A program made the translations under genes and the position numbers. A model generated the notes under the pieces. That model ran no database searches. It was not told where the DNA came from and saw only the letters and a program-made list of their open reading frames with translations. Positions 1-8,844 of a stretch of DNA of 64,000 nt are shown here, piece by piece. Position 1 is the stretch's first letter. The number at the start of each line of letters is the position of its first letter. Source of the stretch: Pseudophaeobacter sp. EL27 (lineage in GTDB: Bacteria; Pseudomonadota; Alphaproteobacteria; Rhodobacterales; Rhodobacteraceae). The stretch spans positions 124,001 to 188,000 of the forward strand of contig NZ_OMPQ01000005.1 of assembly GCF_900313025.1 (NCBI RefSeq). Reading direction: 5' to 3'.

Positions 1-81
1 ACTGGCTTAGCGCCGCAGAAAACTGCGTTCTCGCCACTCTCATTGCGCAGGGTTTTGTCCTGCCGGTGCCTCTAGGCGCCC

Positions 82-170
82 CGCATAACGCTCTCTCAGA
101 GCGTTATGCGCCAGCCCCAACAAGGGCGCGGGATTTTCAAATCCCAAGGCCTGGGCGGGAGCCCCACCTT
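82..170 (-). repeat. structured repeat element, copy A
   Basis: On the plus strand a perfect 13-bp inverted repeat (82-94 with 98-110, 3-nt loop) is followed by CCCAA, a second small hairpin (130-136 with 139-145) and the 17-mer GGCGGGAGCCCCACCTT (154-170). The same order, with a 13-bp stem and 3-nt loop of different sequence, recurs at 63807-63892. Covariation of the stem suggests that structure rather than sequence is kept. Read on the minus strand it lies about 95 nt downstream of the stop of the DUF4175 gene. It could be a structured 3' UTR, an sRNA or a REP/MITE-like repeat. Bases 1-264 hold no gene I can support. Confidence 0.6.
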
Positions 171-264
171 TTGTAAAAACACAGATGCCTTCTGGGGGCG
201 GCCTGGGATCACCACATTGCATCATGTCGCCAACTGAGGTGCCCCCACAGCGCCCCGTGCGGGT

Positions 265-2904
265 TTAAAATTGATCCAACAGGCGTTCAAAATAGCGCCG
301 TTCGTCCTCTTCTCGCCCCTGTTCTCCGACCCGGCGACGCAGTTCTTCCAACAGATCCCAGGCGCGGCGATGCGCCCGGCCATTGCCAAACTCCGAATTC
401 CGCTCATCGCCCAGCCCGCCAGCATTGCGGTCGCGTCCCAGCGGATCCGCCCGCGAAGAAGAGGCGCTGTCCCCCTGCCCGGGCTGCTGTCCGGGCTGTT
501 GGTTCTGCGCCATGGCCTCGCCCAGGGCGCGCATGCCTTCGCGCAGGGCCTCCATGGCCTCGGACTGGCGGTCAATTGCTTCGGCCATATCGCCCTGGCG
601 CAGCGCCTCTTCGGCGCCATCCATTGCCTCACCAGCGCGGTCCAGCGCTTGCCCAGTGGCCTCGCCCTCTGCGCCCAGCCCTTGTGGCAGCCCCTCTTGC
701 TGGCGCCGCAGTGCCTCGCGCAGGGCCCGCTGCTGATCCGCCAGACTGCCTGCACCAGGGGTGCCGCCATCGCCGCCGCCCTGGGCGGTACCACCGGGGG
801 CCTGGCCGCTGTCATCACCCTGCCCCTCGCTGCCGTTCTGACCGGATTGACCCGCGCCACCAGTGCCGCCCTGGTGCTGTTGCCCCCGGCCCTGACCTCC
901 GCTGCGCCCTTCATTGTTCTGACTTTCACCGGCCTGCGCATTGGGATTGAACTGCTCCTGCAAATCACGAAAGGCCTGGTCTGAAAGCCCCTGCTGCTCT
1001 TGCAGGGTTTCGCCCAGATCCTCCATGGCCTGCTGGCCATCTGACCCGTTTTGCCCCTGTTGGCTCTGGGTCATCCGCATGTTTTCCATCATCCGTTGGA
1101 ACTCTTCCAGCGCCTGCTCGGCCTCGGCCATGCGGCCCTGTTCCATCAACTCCTGAATGCGATCCATCATCGCCTGCAGATCCTGCTGGTTCAGCGTCAT
1201 GGCCTCTTGCTGCCCTTCAGAGCCTTCGCCGGATTGGCCGTCACGCTGCGCCTGGCGCTGCAATTGGCGCATGTAGTCCTGCGTGGCCTCGCGCAGCTTT
1301 TGCATCAGGCGGGCAATTTCCTCATCGCTGGCGCCGTCGCGCATCGCCTGACTCAGCCGTTCCTTAGCGCGCTGCATCCGCTCCAAGGCATCACCAATAT
1401 CGCCCTCTTCCAGGCTCTGCGCCAGGGCCCAAAGTGCAGCGGCGCTTTCGGTCCGCTGATCCTCACTGATCGGCATCTCGCTGTCGCTGCTCTGACGCAG
1501 CGCCGCCTCAAGCCTGCGCAAAATGCCCCGCATCTGCAGATAGCTCCCGGCTTCGCGAAACAGATCCTCAGGGCGGTGTGACAGGCTCCGCAGCAATTGG
1601 GTGATGCGCAGGCTGTTGCCGCGCGTCCAGATCAGATCCCGGCGCTGTTCAGCCACCGCCGCCGCCAGAGGATCAAAGAACCGTGGCGCCACCAAAGGCG
1701 CGCCCAGCCCCGCAGAGGTCGAGGATTGCCCGGCAGCGTCCCGCACAGAAAAGCTGAAAACCACCGGCAGGTTCGCCCAGGGATGGGCGGCAAAATCCTC
1801 GATCAACACAGCCTCAAAAGCCTGCCGAGATCCGCTTACCGGCATCGGTAGGTCCAGCACGACATCCTCCCGCGTCTCAGGGTCAAGGCGCAGGCCGTGA
1901 CGGCGGGACAGGGCAAGGTAATCCAGCGAGATACGCACAGATCCGCCTTCAATCCCGTAGTCATCCTGGGCCAGGAAAGGCAGCGACAAAGCCCCATCCT
2001 CGGTCAGTTCTGGCAGACCAAGGATAGAGATATGGGGCGGCTGATCCGGCAGCACAGCCACCTCCCAACTGCGACCACCGCGCCCCTCGATCTTGAGGTC
2101 GCCAGAATGATGAACGGCAATGTCATGCTCCAGCGCCGGGCCTTCCCCGGCAGGCCCGACTTGTTCTGACAGGCTCTGTGCCAGGGTCAAAGCGCCAACT
2201 TCGCCATAAAACCGCAGGGTGATGCGGCTGCCTTCGGCCAGCTCCAACACTTCCCCCTGCTGATCATTGAGATACAAAACCGGCAGTCCGGTATAATGCG
2301 GAGGCTCGATCCACCCCTCCCAGGAGGGGCCTGCCAGCGCCGCCCCAGCGCCGCCAGGTGCCATGGCTGACAGGGTGCTGACCCGCCAGAAGGAACCAAA
2401 GATCACCGCCATAAGCAGCGCAACCAAAGCCACATACCGCAGCGCGAAGGGATCCGCCGAAGCAATACGCAGATTGGGCGCAGGCGCCCTGGCCTCTGCG
2501 GCTGCCCGGGCCATACGCGCCTGATGCGCCTGCCACAGCGCCGTTGCGCCGGCATCGCCCAGCCCAATTGCCTGCGCATCCAGCAAAGCCGTGACCGGAC
2601 GGCCCGGCAGGCTGGCATCCAGTCTTGCACGTGCCTCTGCCCGGCGTGGAAAGCGAAATCTCCAGAGCCCAAAGATCAGGCTGGCCACCAGTGCCAGCAG
2701 CACAACGGCGGCAAGGCTCCAGAGCACCGGGTTGGGCAGTAGGTCATGCAGCCCCAGCATCAAAGCGGCAGCTGTAGCCGCCAAAACAGAAAACAGCGGC
2801 CAAAACCCCCGCAGGGCGCGTTCACAAAACAGCCCCGCCTGCGTCAGCCGGAGCGGCCATCGCAGGGGATAAAGTCGGGGATCACTCTTGCCGCGTCGCA
2901 CCAT
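265..2904 (-). CDS. TIGR02302/DUF4175 family membrane protein
   Basis: Large alphaproteobacterial membrane protein of unknown function (879 aa), recognised as TIGR02302/DUF4175. Membrane helices lie near residues 34-52, 60-81 and 156-172. A predicted periplasmic beta-rich region follows, and then a long Gln/Gly-rich, coiled-coil-prone tail (about 560-850) with many QQG and GGQ stretches. The first upstream ATG (2952) is less likely than 2904, which has AAAGGAGG about 10 nt in front. It follows lysA by 63 bp on the same strand, an arrangement I recall from other Rhodobacteraceae, so it may be cotranscribed. The low-complexity tail may be a structural or binding region. The role is unknown. Confidence 0.9.
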   Translation of the reverse strand: MVRRGKSDPRLYPLRWPLRLTQAGLFCERALRGFWPLFSVLAATAAALMLGLHDLLPNPVLWSLAAVVLLALVASLIFGLWRFRFPRRAEARARLDASLPGRPVTALLDAQAIGLGDAGATALWQAHQARMARAAAEARAPAPNLRIASADPFALRYVALVALLMAVIFGSFWRVSTLSAMAPGGAGAALAGPSWEGWIEPPHYTGLPVLYLNDQQGEVLELAEGSRITLRFYGEVGALTLAQSLSEQVGPAGEGPALEHDIAVHHSGDLKIEGRGGRSWEVAVLPDQPPHISILGLPELTEDGALSLPFLAQDDYGIEGGSVRISLDYLALSRRHGLRLDPETREDVVLDLPMPVSGSRQAFEAVLIEDFAAHPWANLPVVFSFSVRDAAGQSSTSAGLGAPLVAPRFFDPLAAAVAEQRRDLIWTRGNSLRITQLLRSLSHRPEDLFREAGSYLQMRGILRRLEAALRQSSDSEMPISEDQRTESAAALWALAQSLEEGDIGDALERMQRAKERLSQAMRDGASDEEIARLMQKLREATQDYMRQLQRQAQRDGQSGEGSEGQQEAMTLNQQDLQAMMDRIQELMEQGRMAEAEQALEEFQRMMENMRMTQSQQGQNGSDGQQAMEDLGETLQEQQGLSDQAFRDLQEQFNPNAQAGESQNNEGRSGGQGRGQQHQGGTGGAGQSGQNGSEGQGDDSGQAPGGTAQGGGDGGTPGAGSLADQQRALREALRRQQEGLPQGLGAEGEATGQALDRAGEAMDGAEEALRQGDMAEAIDRQSEAMEALREGMRALGEAMAQNQQPGQQPGQGDSASSSRADPLGRDRNAGGLGDERNSEFGNGRAHRRAWDLLEELRRRVGEQGREEDERRYFERLLDQF

Positions 2905-2967
2905 CGCTGCTCTGCCTCCTTTAGGCGTTGCATGTGGCCGGGACCTCGGCAAAATCTGCCGGGTCGC

Positions 2968-4233
2968 TCAGAGCCACTCCGGGATGGTATCGCGGTTTAT
3001 CATTTCGTCAAAGTCCGGTCGTGGGCGAATAACCGCAAATTGATCCCCATGCACCAGAACTTCGGGAATAAGGGGGCGCGAGTTATATTCGCTGGCCATC
3101 ACAGCCCCATAAGCGCCCGCAGAGCGAAAGGCGATAAGATCGCCGGCCGAAAGTGGCGGCATGTCGCGTTGTTTGGCAAAAGTATCCCCGGTTTCGCAGA
3201 CCGGCCCCACGATATCATAGGGGCGATTCTCAATCCCCGGCGCAGGTTCATTCACCGCCACAATATCGTGGTGTGCCTCATACATGGCCGGGCGGATCAA
3301 GTCGTTCATCGCGCCATCCACGATGAGGAACTCGCGGTCCTCGCCGGATTTCACATAGATCACCTTGCTCACCATCAGCCCGGCATTACCTGCAATCAGA
3401 CGACCCGGTTCGATCTCGATCTCGCAGCCCAGATGGCCCAGGGTGTCTTTGATCAGCTGGCCATATTCCACCGGCAGGGGCGGCGCCTCATTGGAGCGGG
3501 TATAGGGAATGCCCAAGCCCCCGCCTAGATCAAGGCGGCGGATATCATGGCCATCGGCGCGCAGGCTCTCGGTCAGTTCTGCAATTTTTTCATAGGCCTT
3601 GCGGAAAGGTTCCAGATCAGTCAGCTGCGAGCCGATGTGGCAGTCGATGCCAATGACCTTGAGCCCCGGCAGCGAGGCTGCATGGGCATAGACCTCGCGG
3701 GCACGCGAAATCGGAATGCCAAACTTATTCTCGGATTTGCCAGTGGCAATCTTGGCGTGGGTCTTGGCATCGACATCCGGGTTCACCCGAATGGTGATCG
3801 GTGCCACCAGCCCCAGCTCCTGTGCCACCGCGTTGATCACCGCCATCTCAGGTTCGGATTCGACGTTGAACTGGCGAATACCGCCAGACAGGGCGCAGCG
3901 GATTTCTTCCATGGTTTTGCCAACGCCGGAGAAAACGATCTTGTCTCCCGGAACACCCGCCGCCTTGGCCCGCATATATTCGCCCTGGCTGACCACATCC
4001 ATTCCCGCGCCCGCCTGGGCCAGGGTCTTGAGGATGGCCTGATTGCTGGCCGCTTTCATCGCGTAGCAAACCAAGTGATCCATGCCCTCCAGCGCCTCGT
4101 CAAACAGACGAAAGTGTCGCAGCAGTGTCGCGGTGGAATAGACATAAAACGGAGTGCCCACGGCAGCCGCGATCTCGGCAACCGGCACGTCTTCGGCGTA
4201 GAGCGCGCCGTCGCGGTAGAGAAAGTGATCCAT
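2968..4233 (-). CDS. lysA: diaminopimelate decarboxylase
   Basis: PLP enzyme that decarboxylates meso-diaminopimelate to L-lysine, the last step of lysine synthesis, in the cytoplasm. The 421-aa length is normal. Visible family signatures are the PLP-lysine segment YAMKAASN near residue 60, the HIGSQ motif, the glycine-rich phosphate-binding GGGLGIPY, EPGR, and the CETGD segment that supplies the substrate-binding cysteine of the partner subunit. It lies between a small lipoprotein gene and DUF4175 on the same strand. The argH - small lipoproteins - lysA order is, from memory, conserved in Roseobacters, which suggests one transcription unit for arginine and lysine functions. Confidence 0.97.
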   Translation of the reverse strand: MDHFLYRDGALYAEDVPVAEIAAAVGTPFYVYSTATLLRHFRLFDEALEGMDHLVCYAMKAASNQAILKTLAQAGAGMDVVSQGEYMRAKAAGVPGDKIVFSGVGKTMEEIRCALSGGIRQFNVESEPEMAVINAVAQELGLVAPITIRVNPDVDAKTHAKIATGKSENKFGIPISRAREVYAHAASLPGLKVIGIDCHIGSQLTDLEPFRKAYEKIAELTESLRADGHDIRRLDLGGGLGIPYTRSNEAPPLPVEYGQLIKDTLGHLGCEIEIEPGRLIAGNAGLMVSKVIYVKSGEDREFLIVDGAMNDLIRPAMYEAHHDIVAVNEPAPGIENRPYDIVGPVCETGDTFAKQRDMPPLSAGDLIAFRSAGAYGAVMASEYNSRPLIPEVLVHGDQFAVIRPRPDFDEMINRDTIPEWL

Positions 4234-4330
4234 GCTTTTGCGATTAGACCAAAACCGGCAGGGCTGGCAAATGATTCCCTGCCATCGGTTGCGCTTTGAT
4301 CAGCAACAGTCCGGGCACAGGTGCCGCTGG

Positions 4331-4492
4331 TTAAAAGTTGTGAGAAACCCCAACACGGGCATAGCCCGAGACACGCACGCCGGATGAAGGCGCGCGATCT
4401 GCTTTTTCAGCCTTGGGAGGTTCGGCATAGGACTGCGGCAGATCACAGGCGGACAGGCCAAAGAGACCCAGAACCAAAAGAAAACGGATCAT
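4331..4492 (-). CDS. small lipoprotein
   Basis: A 53-aa lipoprotein of unknown function. It begins MIRFLLVLGLFGLSAC, a short signal peptide ending in a lipobox whose cysteine would be lipidated. The mature part is about 38 residues, charged at first and ending in a Gly/Val-rich segment with a C-terminal Phe. I chose the second Met because AGGAG lies about 10 nt upstream of it; an in-frame start at 4513 would add seven residues. It resembles the next lipoprotein (4574-4762) in size, lipobox and C-terminus, so the two may be ancient duplicates. Confidence 0.75.
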   Translation of the reverse strand: MIRFLLVLGLFGLSACDLPQSYAEPPKAEKADRAPSSGVRVSGYARVGVSHNF

Positions 4493-4573
4493 AGTATAAA
4501 AGCTCCTGCCCATCTTGCGTTGTGAAGTGTCGTTTTGACGTCTTTGGCTGCTCAGGCCACCAAATCGCGTCGC

Positions 4574-4762
4574 TTAGAAACCAAGCGAGAGATTGAAAGG
4601 GCCCTTTTGCAGCCCAACGGATCCCCCGGCGTGAACGCCATTGTTGGAAACCCCAATCCCTGCGTTCAACGCGGGGCGCACGGGTTCACCATCAACGCCA
4701 CAAGCGCTGAGGCCCGCAGTCAAAACGGCGATCCCAATCAGTTTGAGCATCCAATTGTTCAT
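4574..4762 (-). CDS. small lipoprotein
   Basis: A 62-aa lipoprotein of unknown function. The signal peptide ends in LSAC (Cys at about residue 21), and the mature part is Gly/Asn/Val-rich and ends GPFNLSLGF. GGAG sits 8 nt before the ATG. It lies between argH and the other tiny lipoprotein on the same strand. The pattern resembles the second lipoprotein before lysA. Both are probably expressed with argH-lysA, although 105 bp separate it from argH. Confidence 0.75.
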   Translation of the reverse strand: MNNWMLKLIGIAVLTAGLSACGVDGEPVRPALNAGIGVSNNGVHAGGSVGLQKGPFNLSLGF

Positions 4763-4867
4763 TGTGGCATCTCCAAAAACCGGCCCGGTTCTTACTGAGC
4801 TTAGATGGGCAACACGGGCAACATTTCAAGGCTGCCCATGGCTTGTTTTTCCTCTCTGCAGGCCGGT

Positions 4868-6262
4868 TCAGGCCTCCAGAATAGCCGTCCAGCGCGCCAC
4901 CTGAGCACGCACCTGCGCGGGGGCAGTGCCACCGTAGGACATGCGGGAGTTTACCGAGTTTTCAACGCCAAGAACAGTAAAGACATCCTGAGTGATCTCA
5001 GCGTGTACACCCTGCATATCCTCCAGGGTCAGATCCGGCAGGTCGCAGCCGCGCCCCTCGGCCAGGGCCACCAAGGATCCGGTGACGTGATGCGCATCAC
5101 GGAATGGCAGACCCAGCACCCGCACCAGCCAATCGGCCAGGTCGGTCGCGGTGGAGAAGCCAGAGCCCGCAGCCTCGGCCAGCTCGGCGCGGTTGGCGCT
5201 CATATCCTTGACCATGCCCTCCATCGCCGCCAGCGCCAGCATCCAGTTGTCAGCGGCGTCAAAGACCTGTTCCTTGTCTTCCTGCATATCCTTGGAATAG
5301 GCCAGTGGCAGGCCCTTCATCACCATCATCAGCGCGGTGTTGGCCCCAAAGATCCGGCCCACTTTGGCGCGGATCAGCTCAGCCGCGTCGGGGTTTTTCT
5401 TTTGCGGCATAATCGACGAGCCAGTGGAGAAGCGGTCTGACAGGGTCACAAAGCGGAACTGCGCCGAGGACCAGATTACCAGCTCTTCTGCAAAACGGCT
5501 GAGGTGCACCGCGCAGATCGAGGCCGTCGACAGGAACTCCAGCGCAAAGTCACGGTCCGAGACCGCATCCAGCGAATTTGCCGCCGGGCGGTCAAAGCCC
5601 AGCGCCGTTGCGGTCATCTCGCGGTCGATCGGAAAAGAGGTGCCCGCCAGCGCGGCCGCGCCCAGAGGGCTCTCGTTCATCCGGGCACGGGCATCGCGTA
5701 CCCGGCTCAGGTCGCGGCCAAACATCTCGACGTAGGCCATCATGTGATGGCCCCAGGTCACTGGCTGCGCCACCTGCAGATGGGTAAAGCCCGGCATCAC
5801 CCAATCCGCGCCTGCCTCGGCCTGGGTCAGCAGCGCCCGGATCAGCGCCAAAAGGCCCGATTCTGCCGCATCCAGCTGGTCCCGCACCCAAAGTTTGAAA
5901 TCTGTCGCCACCTGGTCATTGCGTGACCGGCCAGTGTGCAGACGGCCTGCGGGTTCACCAATCACCTCTTTCAGACGGGCCTCCACATTCATGTGGATGT
6001 CTTCGAGTGCGGTGGAGAACTGGAATGTTCCGTTCTCGATCTCTGACAAGACCGTGAGCAGCCCTTCCCGAATTGCCTCCGCGTCGTTATCGCTTATAAC
6101 GCCTGTTGCGGCCAACATCGCTGCATGGGCCCTGGAGCCAGCAATGTCCTGGGCAGCCATCCGTTTGTCAAAACCGATCGAGGCGTTGATCGCCTCCATG
6201 ATCGCGTCTGGGCCAGCGGCAAAACGGCCGCCCCACATCTGGTTCGAGGCTTGATCTGTCAT
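4868..6262 (-). CDS. argH: argininosuccinate lyase
   Basis: Cleaves argininosuccinate to arginine and fumarate, the last step of arginine synthesis, as a cytoplasmic homotetramer of the fumarase/aspartase superfamily. The signature [12 protein letters not shown] with its catalytic serine loop is present, as are the N-terminal MWGGRF and the [13 protein letters not shown] segment. With the start at 6262 ([14 protein letters not shown]) the length is 464 aa, typical of the family; upstream in-frame starts add an unconserved extension. It is divergent from the TlpA-like gene with only 20 bp between the start codons, so each promoter must lie inside the other gene. Confidence 0.97.
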   Translation of the reverse strand: MTDQASNQMWGGRFAAGPDAIMEAINASIGFDKRMAAQDIAGSRAHAAMLAATGVISDNDAEAIREGLLTVLSEIENGTFQFSTALEDIHMNVEARLKEVIGEPAGRLHTGRSRNDQVATDFKLWVRDQLDAAESGLLALIRALLTQAEAGADWVMPGFTHLQVAQPVTWGHHMMAYVEMFGRDLSRVRDARARMNESPLGAAALAGTSFPIDREMTATALGFDRPAANSLDAVSDRDFALEFLSTASICAVHLSRFAEELVIWSSAQFRFVTLSDRFSTGSSIMPQKKNPDAAELIRAKVGRIFGANTALMMVMKGLPLAYSKDMQEDKEQVFDAADNWMLALAAMEGMVKDMSANRAELAEAAGSGFSTATDLADWLVRVLGLPFRDAHHVTGSLVALAEGRGCDLPDLTLEDMQGVHAEITQDVFTVLGVENSVNSRMSYGGTAPAQVRAQVARWTAILEA

Positions 6263-6282
6263 GGTGGAATCCCGGAGATAAT

Positions 6283-6855
6283 ATGCGTCTGTTACGTCAT
6301 CTTTCCCTTTATATCGCCCTGGGCCTGGGTGCAAATGCGGCATTGGCTGCCGATGTTGCCGAATTGGAAGCCCTGCGCGCCGAAAGCCTGAAACGTCTGG
6401 TGGTCCACAAGGAAGCCCGCGAGGTCTCGCAGGCTGAGTTCCACCTCGAGGACGACGGCGGCATGGCCAGCCTGCAGGACTACAAGGGCAAGGTGGTTCT
6501 GCTGAACTTCTGGGCCACCTGGTGCGCGCCCTGCCGCAAAGAAATGCCGCAGATCGCCGAACTGCAGGAAGAGTTCGGCGGCGAAGACTTTGAGGTCCTG
6601 ACCATCGCCGCCGGGCGCAACTCTCCAGCGGGCATTCTCAAGTTCTTTGAGGAAAACGGCATCACCAACCTGCCGCGCCATCAGGATCCCAAACAGGCCC
6701 TGGCCCGTGAAATGGCTGTGATTGGCCTGCCTATCACGGTGCTTCTGGATCGCGACGGCAAAGAGGTCGCCCGTCTGCTGGGGGATGCCGAATGGAATTC
6801 TGAGAGCGCCAAGGCCATTGTTGCGGCGATGATTGACAGCACGCCCGGCAGTTAA
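6283..6855 (+). CDS. TlpA-like thioredoxin-fold disulfide reductase
   Basis: Exported thiol-disulfide oxidoreductase of 190 aa. An N-terminal signal peptide (cleavage after ALA near residue 22) is followed by a TlpA/AhpC-TSA-type thioredoxin domain with the redox motif WCAPC near residues 83-87 and the cis-proline segment GLPIT. Such proteins reduce apocytochrome c or other envelope thiols; the substrate here is unknown. CGGAGA just upstream supports the start. It diverges from argH with a 20-bp gap and is convergent with the frameshifted phosphatase gene downstream. Confidence 0.9.
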   Translation: MRLLRHLSLYIALGLGANAALAADVAELEALRAESLKRLVVHKEAREVSQAEFHLEDDGGMASLQDYKGKVVLLNFWATWCAPCRKEMPQIAELQEEFGGEDFEVLTIAAGRNSPAGILKFFEENGITNLPRHQDPKQALAREMAVIGLPITVLLDRDGKEVARLLGDAEWNSESAKAIVAAMIDSTPGS

Positions 6856-6873
6856 TCGCATTCTACCAGATGG

Positions 6874-7211
6874 TTAGCCTTGCAGGACTTTCCGCAACTT
6901 TTGGTGCAGGATCACTTGCAAGGCTGGCTCCAAATAATCGTATTTGTCTGCGACGCCAGCACCACAACCCGTTTTGCCACCAGGTGCGCGCTAAACTGAC
7001 TGGACAGCTTTGACTTTTGACGCTTTTCCATCACCACGATTATATCCGCCCAGCCCAGATGTTCTGAAGACAAGAGTTCATCCGCGTCCTTGCTCAGCCC
7101 CGCAAAATCGGTTTCAAATCCCGGCCAGCTCGCCACCATATCCGCAGCTGTTGGGCTGCGCATGCGCGCCTTGCCGCAAATGAATAAGACACGTCTCACA
7201 GATTCACCCAT
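6874..7211 (-). pseudogene. low-molecular-weight tyrosine phosphatase-like gene, frameshifted
   Basis: The readable frame (99 aa, stop at 6912) starts with VLFICGKARMRSPTA, which contains the CX5RS phosphatase loop of COG4551-type small phosphatases. It ends abnormally after VVVL. If one base is restored near 6954-6957, the reading continues as D-V-A-D-K-Y-D-Y-L-E-P-A-L and stops at 6874, matching the family C-terminus (a D-x-Y-x-Y-L/M-x-P pattern). This indicates a 1-base deletion, either a real mutation or a sequencing error. The catalytic Cys and Arg are intact, but the conserved C-terminal acidic segment is lost in the present frame. Confidence 0.75.
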
Positions 7212-7342
7212 TCGGCCCCTCTAACAGGTTTCGCATCAGAAAAAACATCCTAAAGAGTTTGGCCTTCCCCGACGCCACCTTTGACAGCAGTGCCTTTGCA
7301 CCGCCATTCTGATCGGCAACAGGCATGATCTGGGAGGGAGCA

Positions 7343-7768
7343 ATGCCGCTGGAACTTTTGTTGATCTTGGTTGTGGGAGGCATCAGCGCGATTGCGCTGC
7401 TCTTGCACCTGAGTGGGCGGTCACAGCCTAAAGTGATGACAGAGCCCGAAGCCCGCGAGGCCTGGTTCCGACAGTTCCCAGAAAACCCGGTTGTAGATCT
7501 GACCCTGGCCAAAGACGGCCATGCCGCCCTTATCCAAACTGCTGATGGCAGCGCACCACTGGGGCTGGTCTGGTCCTTTGGGGCCGATACAGTGGCCCGG
7601 TTTCTGGAGGGTGCCAAATTGAGCCCCTGCCAGCAGGGGCTGCAGCTGCGCCTTGCGGATTTTTCAGCTCCCACGGTGCAGCTGCATCTCGGTCAAGCCG
7701 AAGCCGCCCTTTGGCAAGAGCTGATTGAGGGCCCGTCATCCCCACAGCCCCGAAAGCAAGAGGTATAA
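7343..7768 (+). CDS. membrane-anchored hypothetical protein
   Basis: A 141-aa protein with one N-terminal membrane helix (about residues 3-22) and a cytoplasmic or periplasmic tail rich in short beta-like segments. I recognise no domain. GGGAGG directly upstream of the ATG at 7343 decides the start over 7325. It ends 3 bp before the sterol-desaturase-like gene, so the two are almost certainly cotranscribed and perhaps translationally coupled. The function is unknown, and pairing with the hydroxylase is the only clue. Confidence 0.75.
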   Translation: MPLELLLILVVGGISAIALLLHLSGRSQPKVMTEPEAREAWFRQFPENPVVDLTLAKDGHAALIQTADGSAPLGLVWSFGADTVARFLEGAKLSPCQQGLQLRLADFSAPTVQLHLGQAEAALWQELIEGPSSPQPRKQEV

Positions 7769-7771
7769 GCC

Positions 7772-8695
7772 ATGGACACGGTCTCTTTTCCGGATGTGAC
7801 GCAATTGGCGGTGCCGATTTTTATCGCCGCGATCCTAGGCGAATTTCTGTGGATCGCGCTCAAAGGCCGTGGTGGGCGCTATGAGACCCGCGATGCGGTG
7901 ACCTCGCTGATCATGGGGGCCGGCAGTGTCGCCTCTGGCATTTTGTTGGGCTTTATCGCGTGGGGATTCTTTATGGTGCTGTGGGAGATCACGCCACTGG
8001 ATCTGGGCACCTCGGTCTGGGTGATCATCCTCTGCTTTGTGCTGGACGATCTGCGCTATTACTGGGTGCATCGTTTTGGCCACCGCATTCGCTGGGTCTG
8101 GGCCAGCCATGTCAATCACCACTCCAGTCAGCACTACAATCTGACCACCGCGCTGCGGCAAACCTGGACCGGTACCTTTACCTTTATGATGGTGGTACGC
8201 GCGCCATTGGTCTTGTTCGGCTTTCACCCGGCCTTGGTGCTCTTTGTGGGCGGTATCAACCTCGTCTACCAGTTCTGGATCCATACCGAGGCCATCGGCA
8301 AGATGCCGCGCTGGTTTGAAGCGGTGATGAATACCCCCAGCCACCACCGCGCCCATCATGGTCGCAATCCGCGCTATCTGGACTGCAACTACGCCGGGGT
8401 TTTCATCATCTGGGACAAGATGTTTGGGACCTTTGTGCCCGAACAGGAGCATGATCCCGTTGACTATGGGCTAGTCTACAACATCGCCACCTTCAACCCT
8501 CTGCGGGTGGCCTTTCACGAATGGGTGGCGATCTACCGGGATATGACCCTGCCAGGATTGTCGCTGAAACAGCGCCTGCTCTATGCGCTGGCGCCGCCCG
8601 GCTATAGCCATGATGGCAGCCGTGACACCTCTGAGACCATCAAGGCCAAGCACTTGGCGCGCCAGCCGCAGGACAGCGGCACACCCGGATTTTGA
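7772..8695 (+). CDS. sterol desaturase / fatty acid hydroxylase family protein
   Basis: Integral membrane di-iron oxygenase of the ERG3/fatty acid hydroxylase superfamily, 307 aa. Several hydrophobic helices surround histidine clusters: HRFGH, a VNHHSSQHYN segment, and HRAHHGRNP near residue 190. These match the three-box pattern (HX3-4H, HX2HH, HX2HH) that binds two irons. The likely role is hydroxylation or desaturation of a lipid; the substrate cannot be read from sequence. It follows the small membrane protein by 3 bp. Confidence 0.88.
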   Translation: MDTVSFPDVTQLAVPIFIAAILGEFLWIALKGRGGRYETRDAVTSLIMGAGSVASGILLGFIAWGFFMVLWEITPLDLGTSVWVIILCFVLDDLRYYWVHRFGHRIRWVWASHVNHHSSQHYNLTTALRQTWTGTFTFMMVVRAPLVLFGFHPALVLFVGGINLVYQFWIHTEAIGKMPRWFEAVMNTPSHHRAHHGRNPRYLDCNYAGVFIIWDKMFGTFVPEQEHDPVDYGLVYNIATFNPLRVAFHEWVAIYRDMTLPGLSLKQRLLYALAPPGYSHDGSRDTSETIKAKHLARQPQDSGTPGF

Positions 8696-8844
8696 CCTGG
8701 GGCAGATCTGGCGCGTTTTTGGCGCCATGGCTGCAAAACGGAATTCGCTAAAGTTTTAGATTTAAGCCTCAATTCACCCTTTTGAACGACAGTCCCTGGT
8801 GACGCATAGTTTTCCCAGAAAACGACAGCAGCAGGAGGCAGGGC

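Noticed and set aside
40-225. 61-codon minus-strand frame at the window start
   Set aside because: It covers repeat element A and is not conserved in copy B (the frame there is different), so it is not a gene.
222-1040. Long minus-strand open frame over the end of the DUF4175 gene
   Set aside because: It is an out-of-frame shadow of the Gln/Gly-rich tail; low-complexity GC-rich coding DNA gives long false frames. No domain or ribosome binding site.
7204-7674. 156-codon minus-strand frame opposite the small membrane protein gene
   Set aside because: Shadow of the plus-strand gene 7343-7768; no recognisable protein and no start signal.
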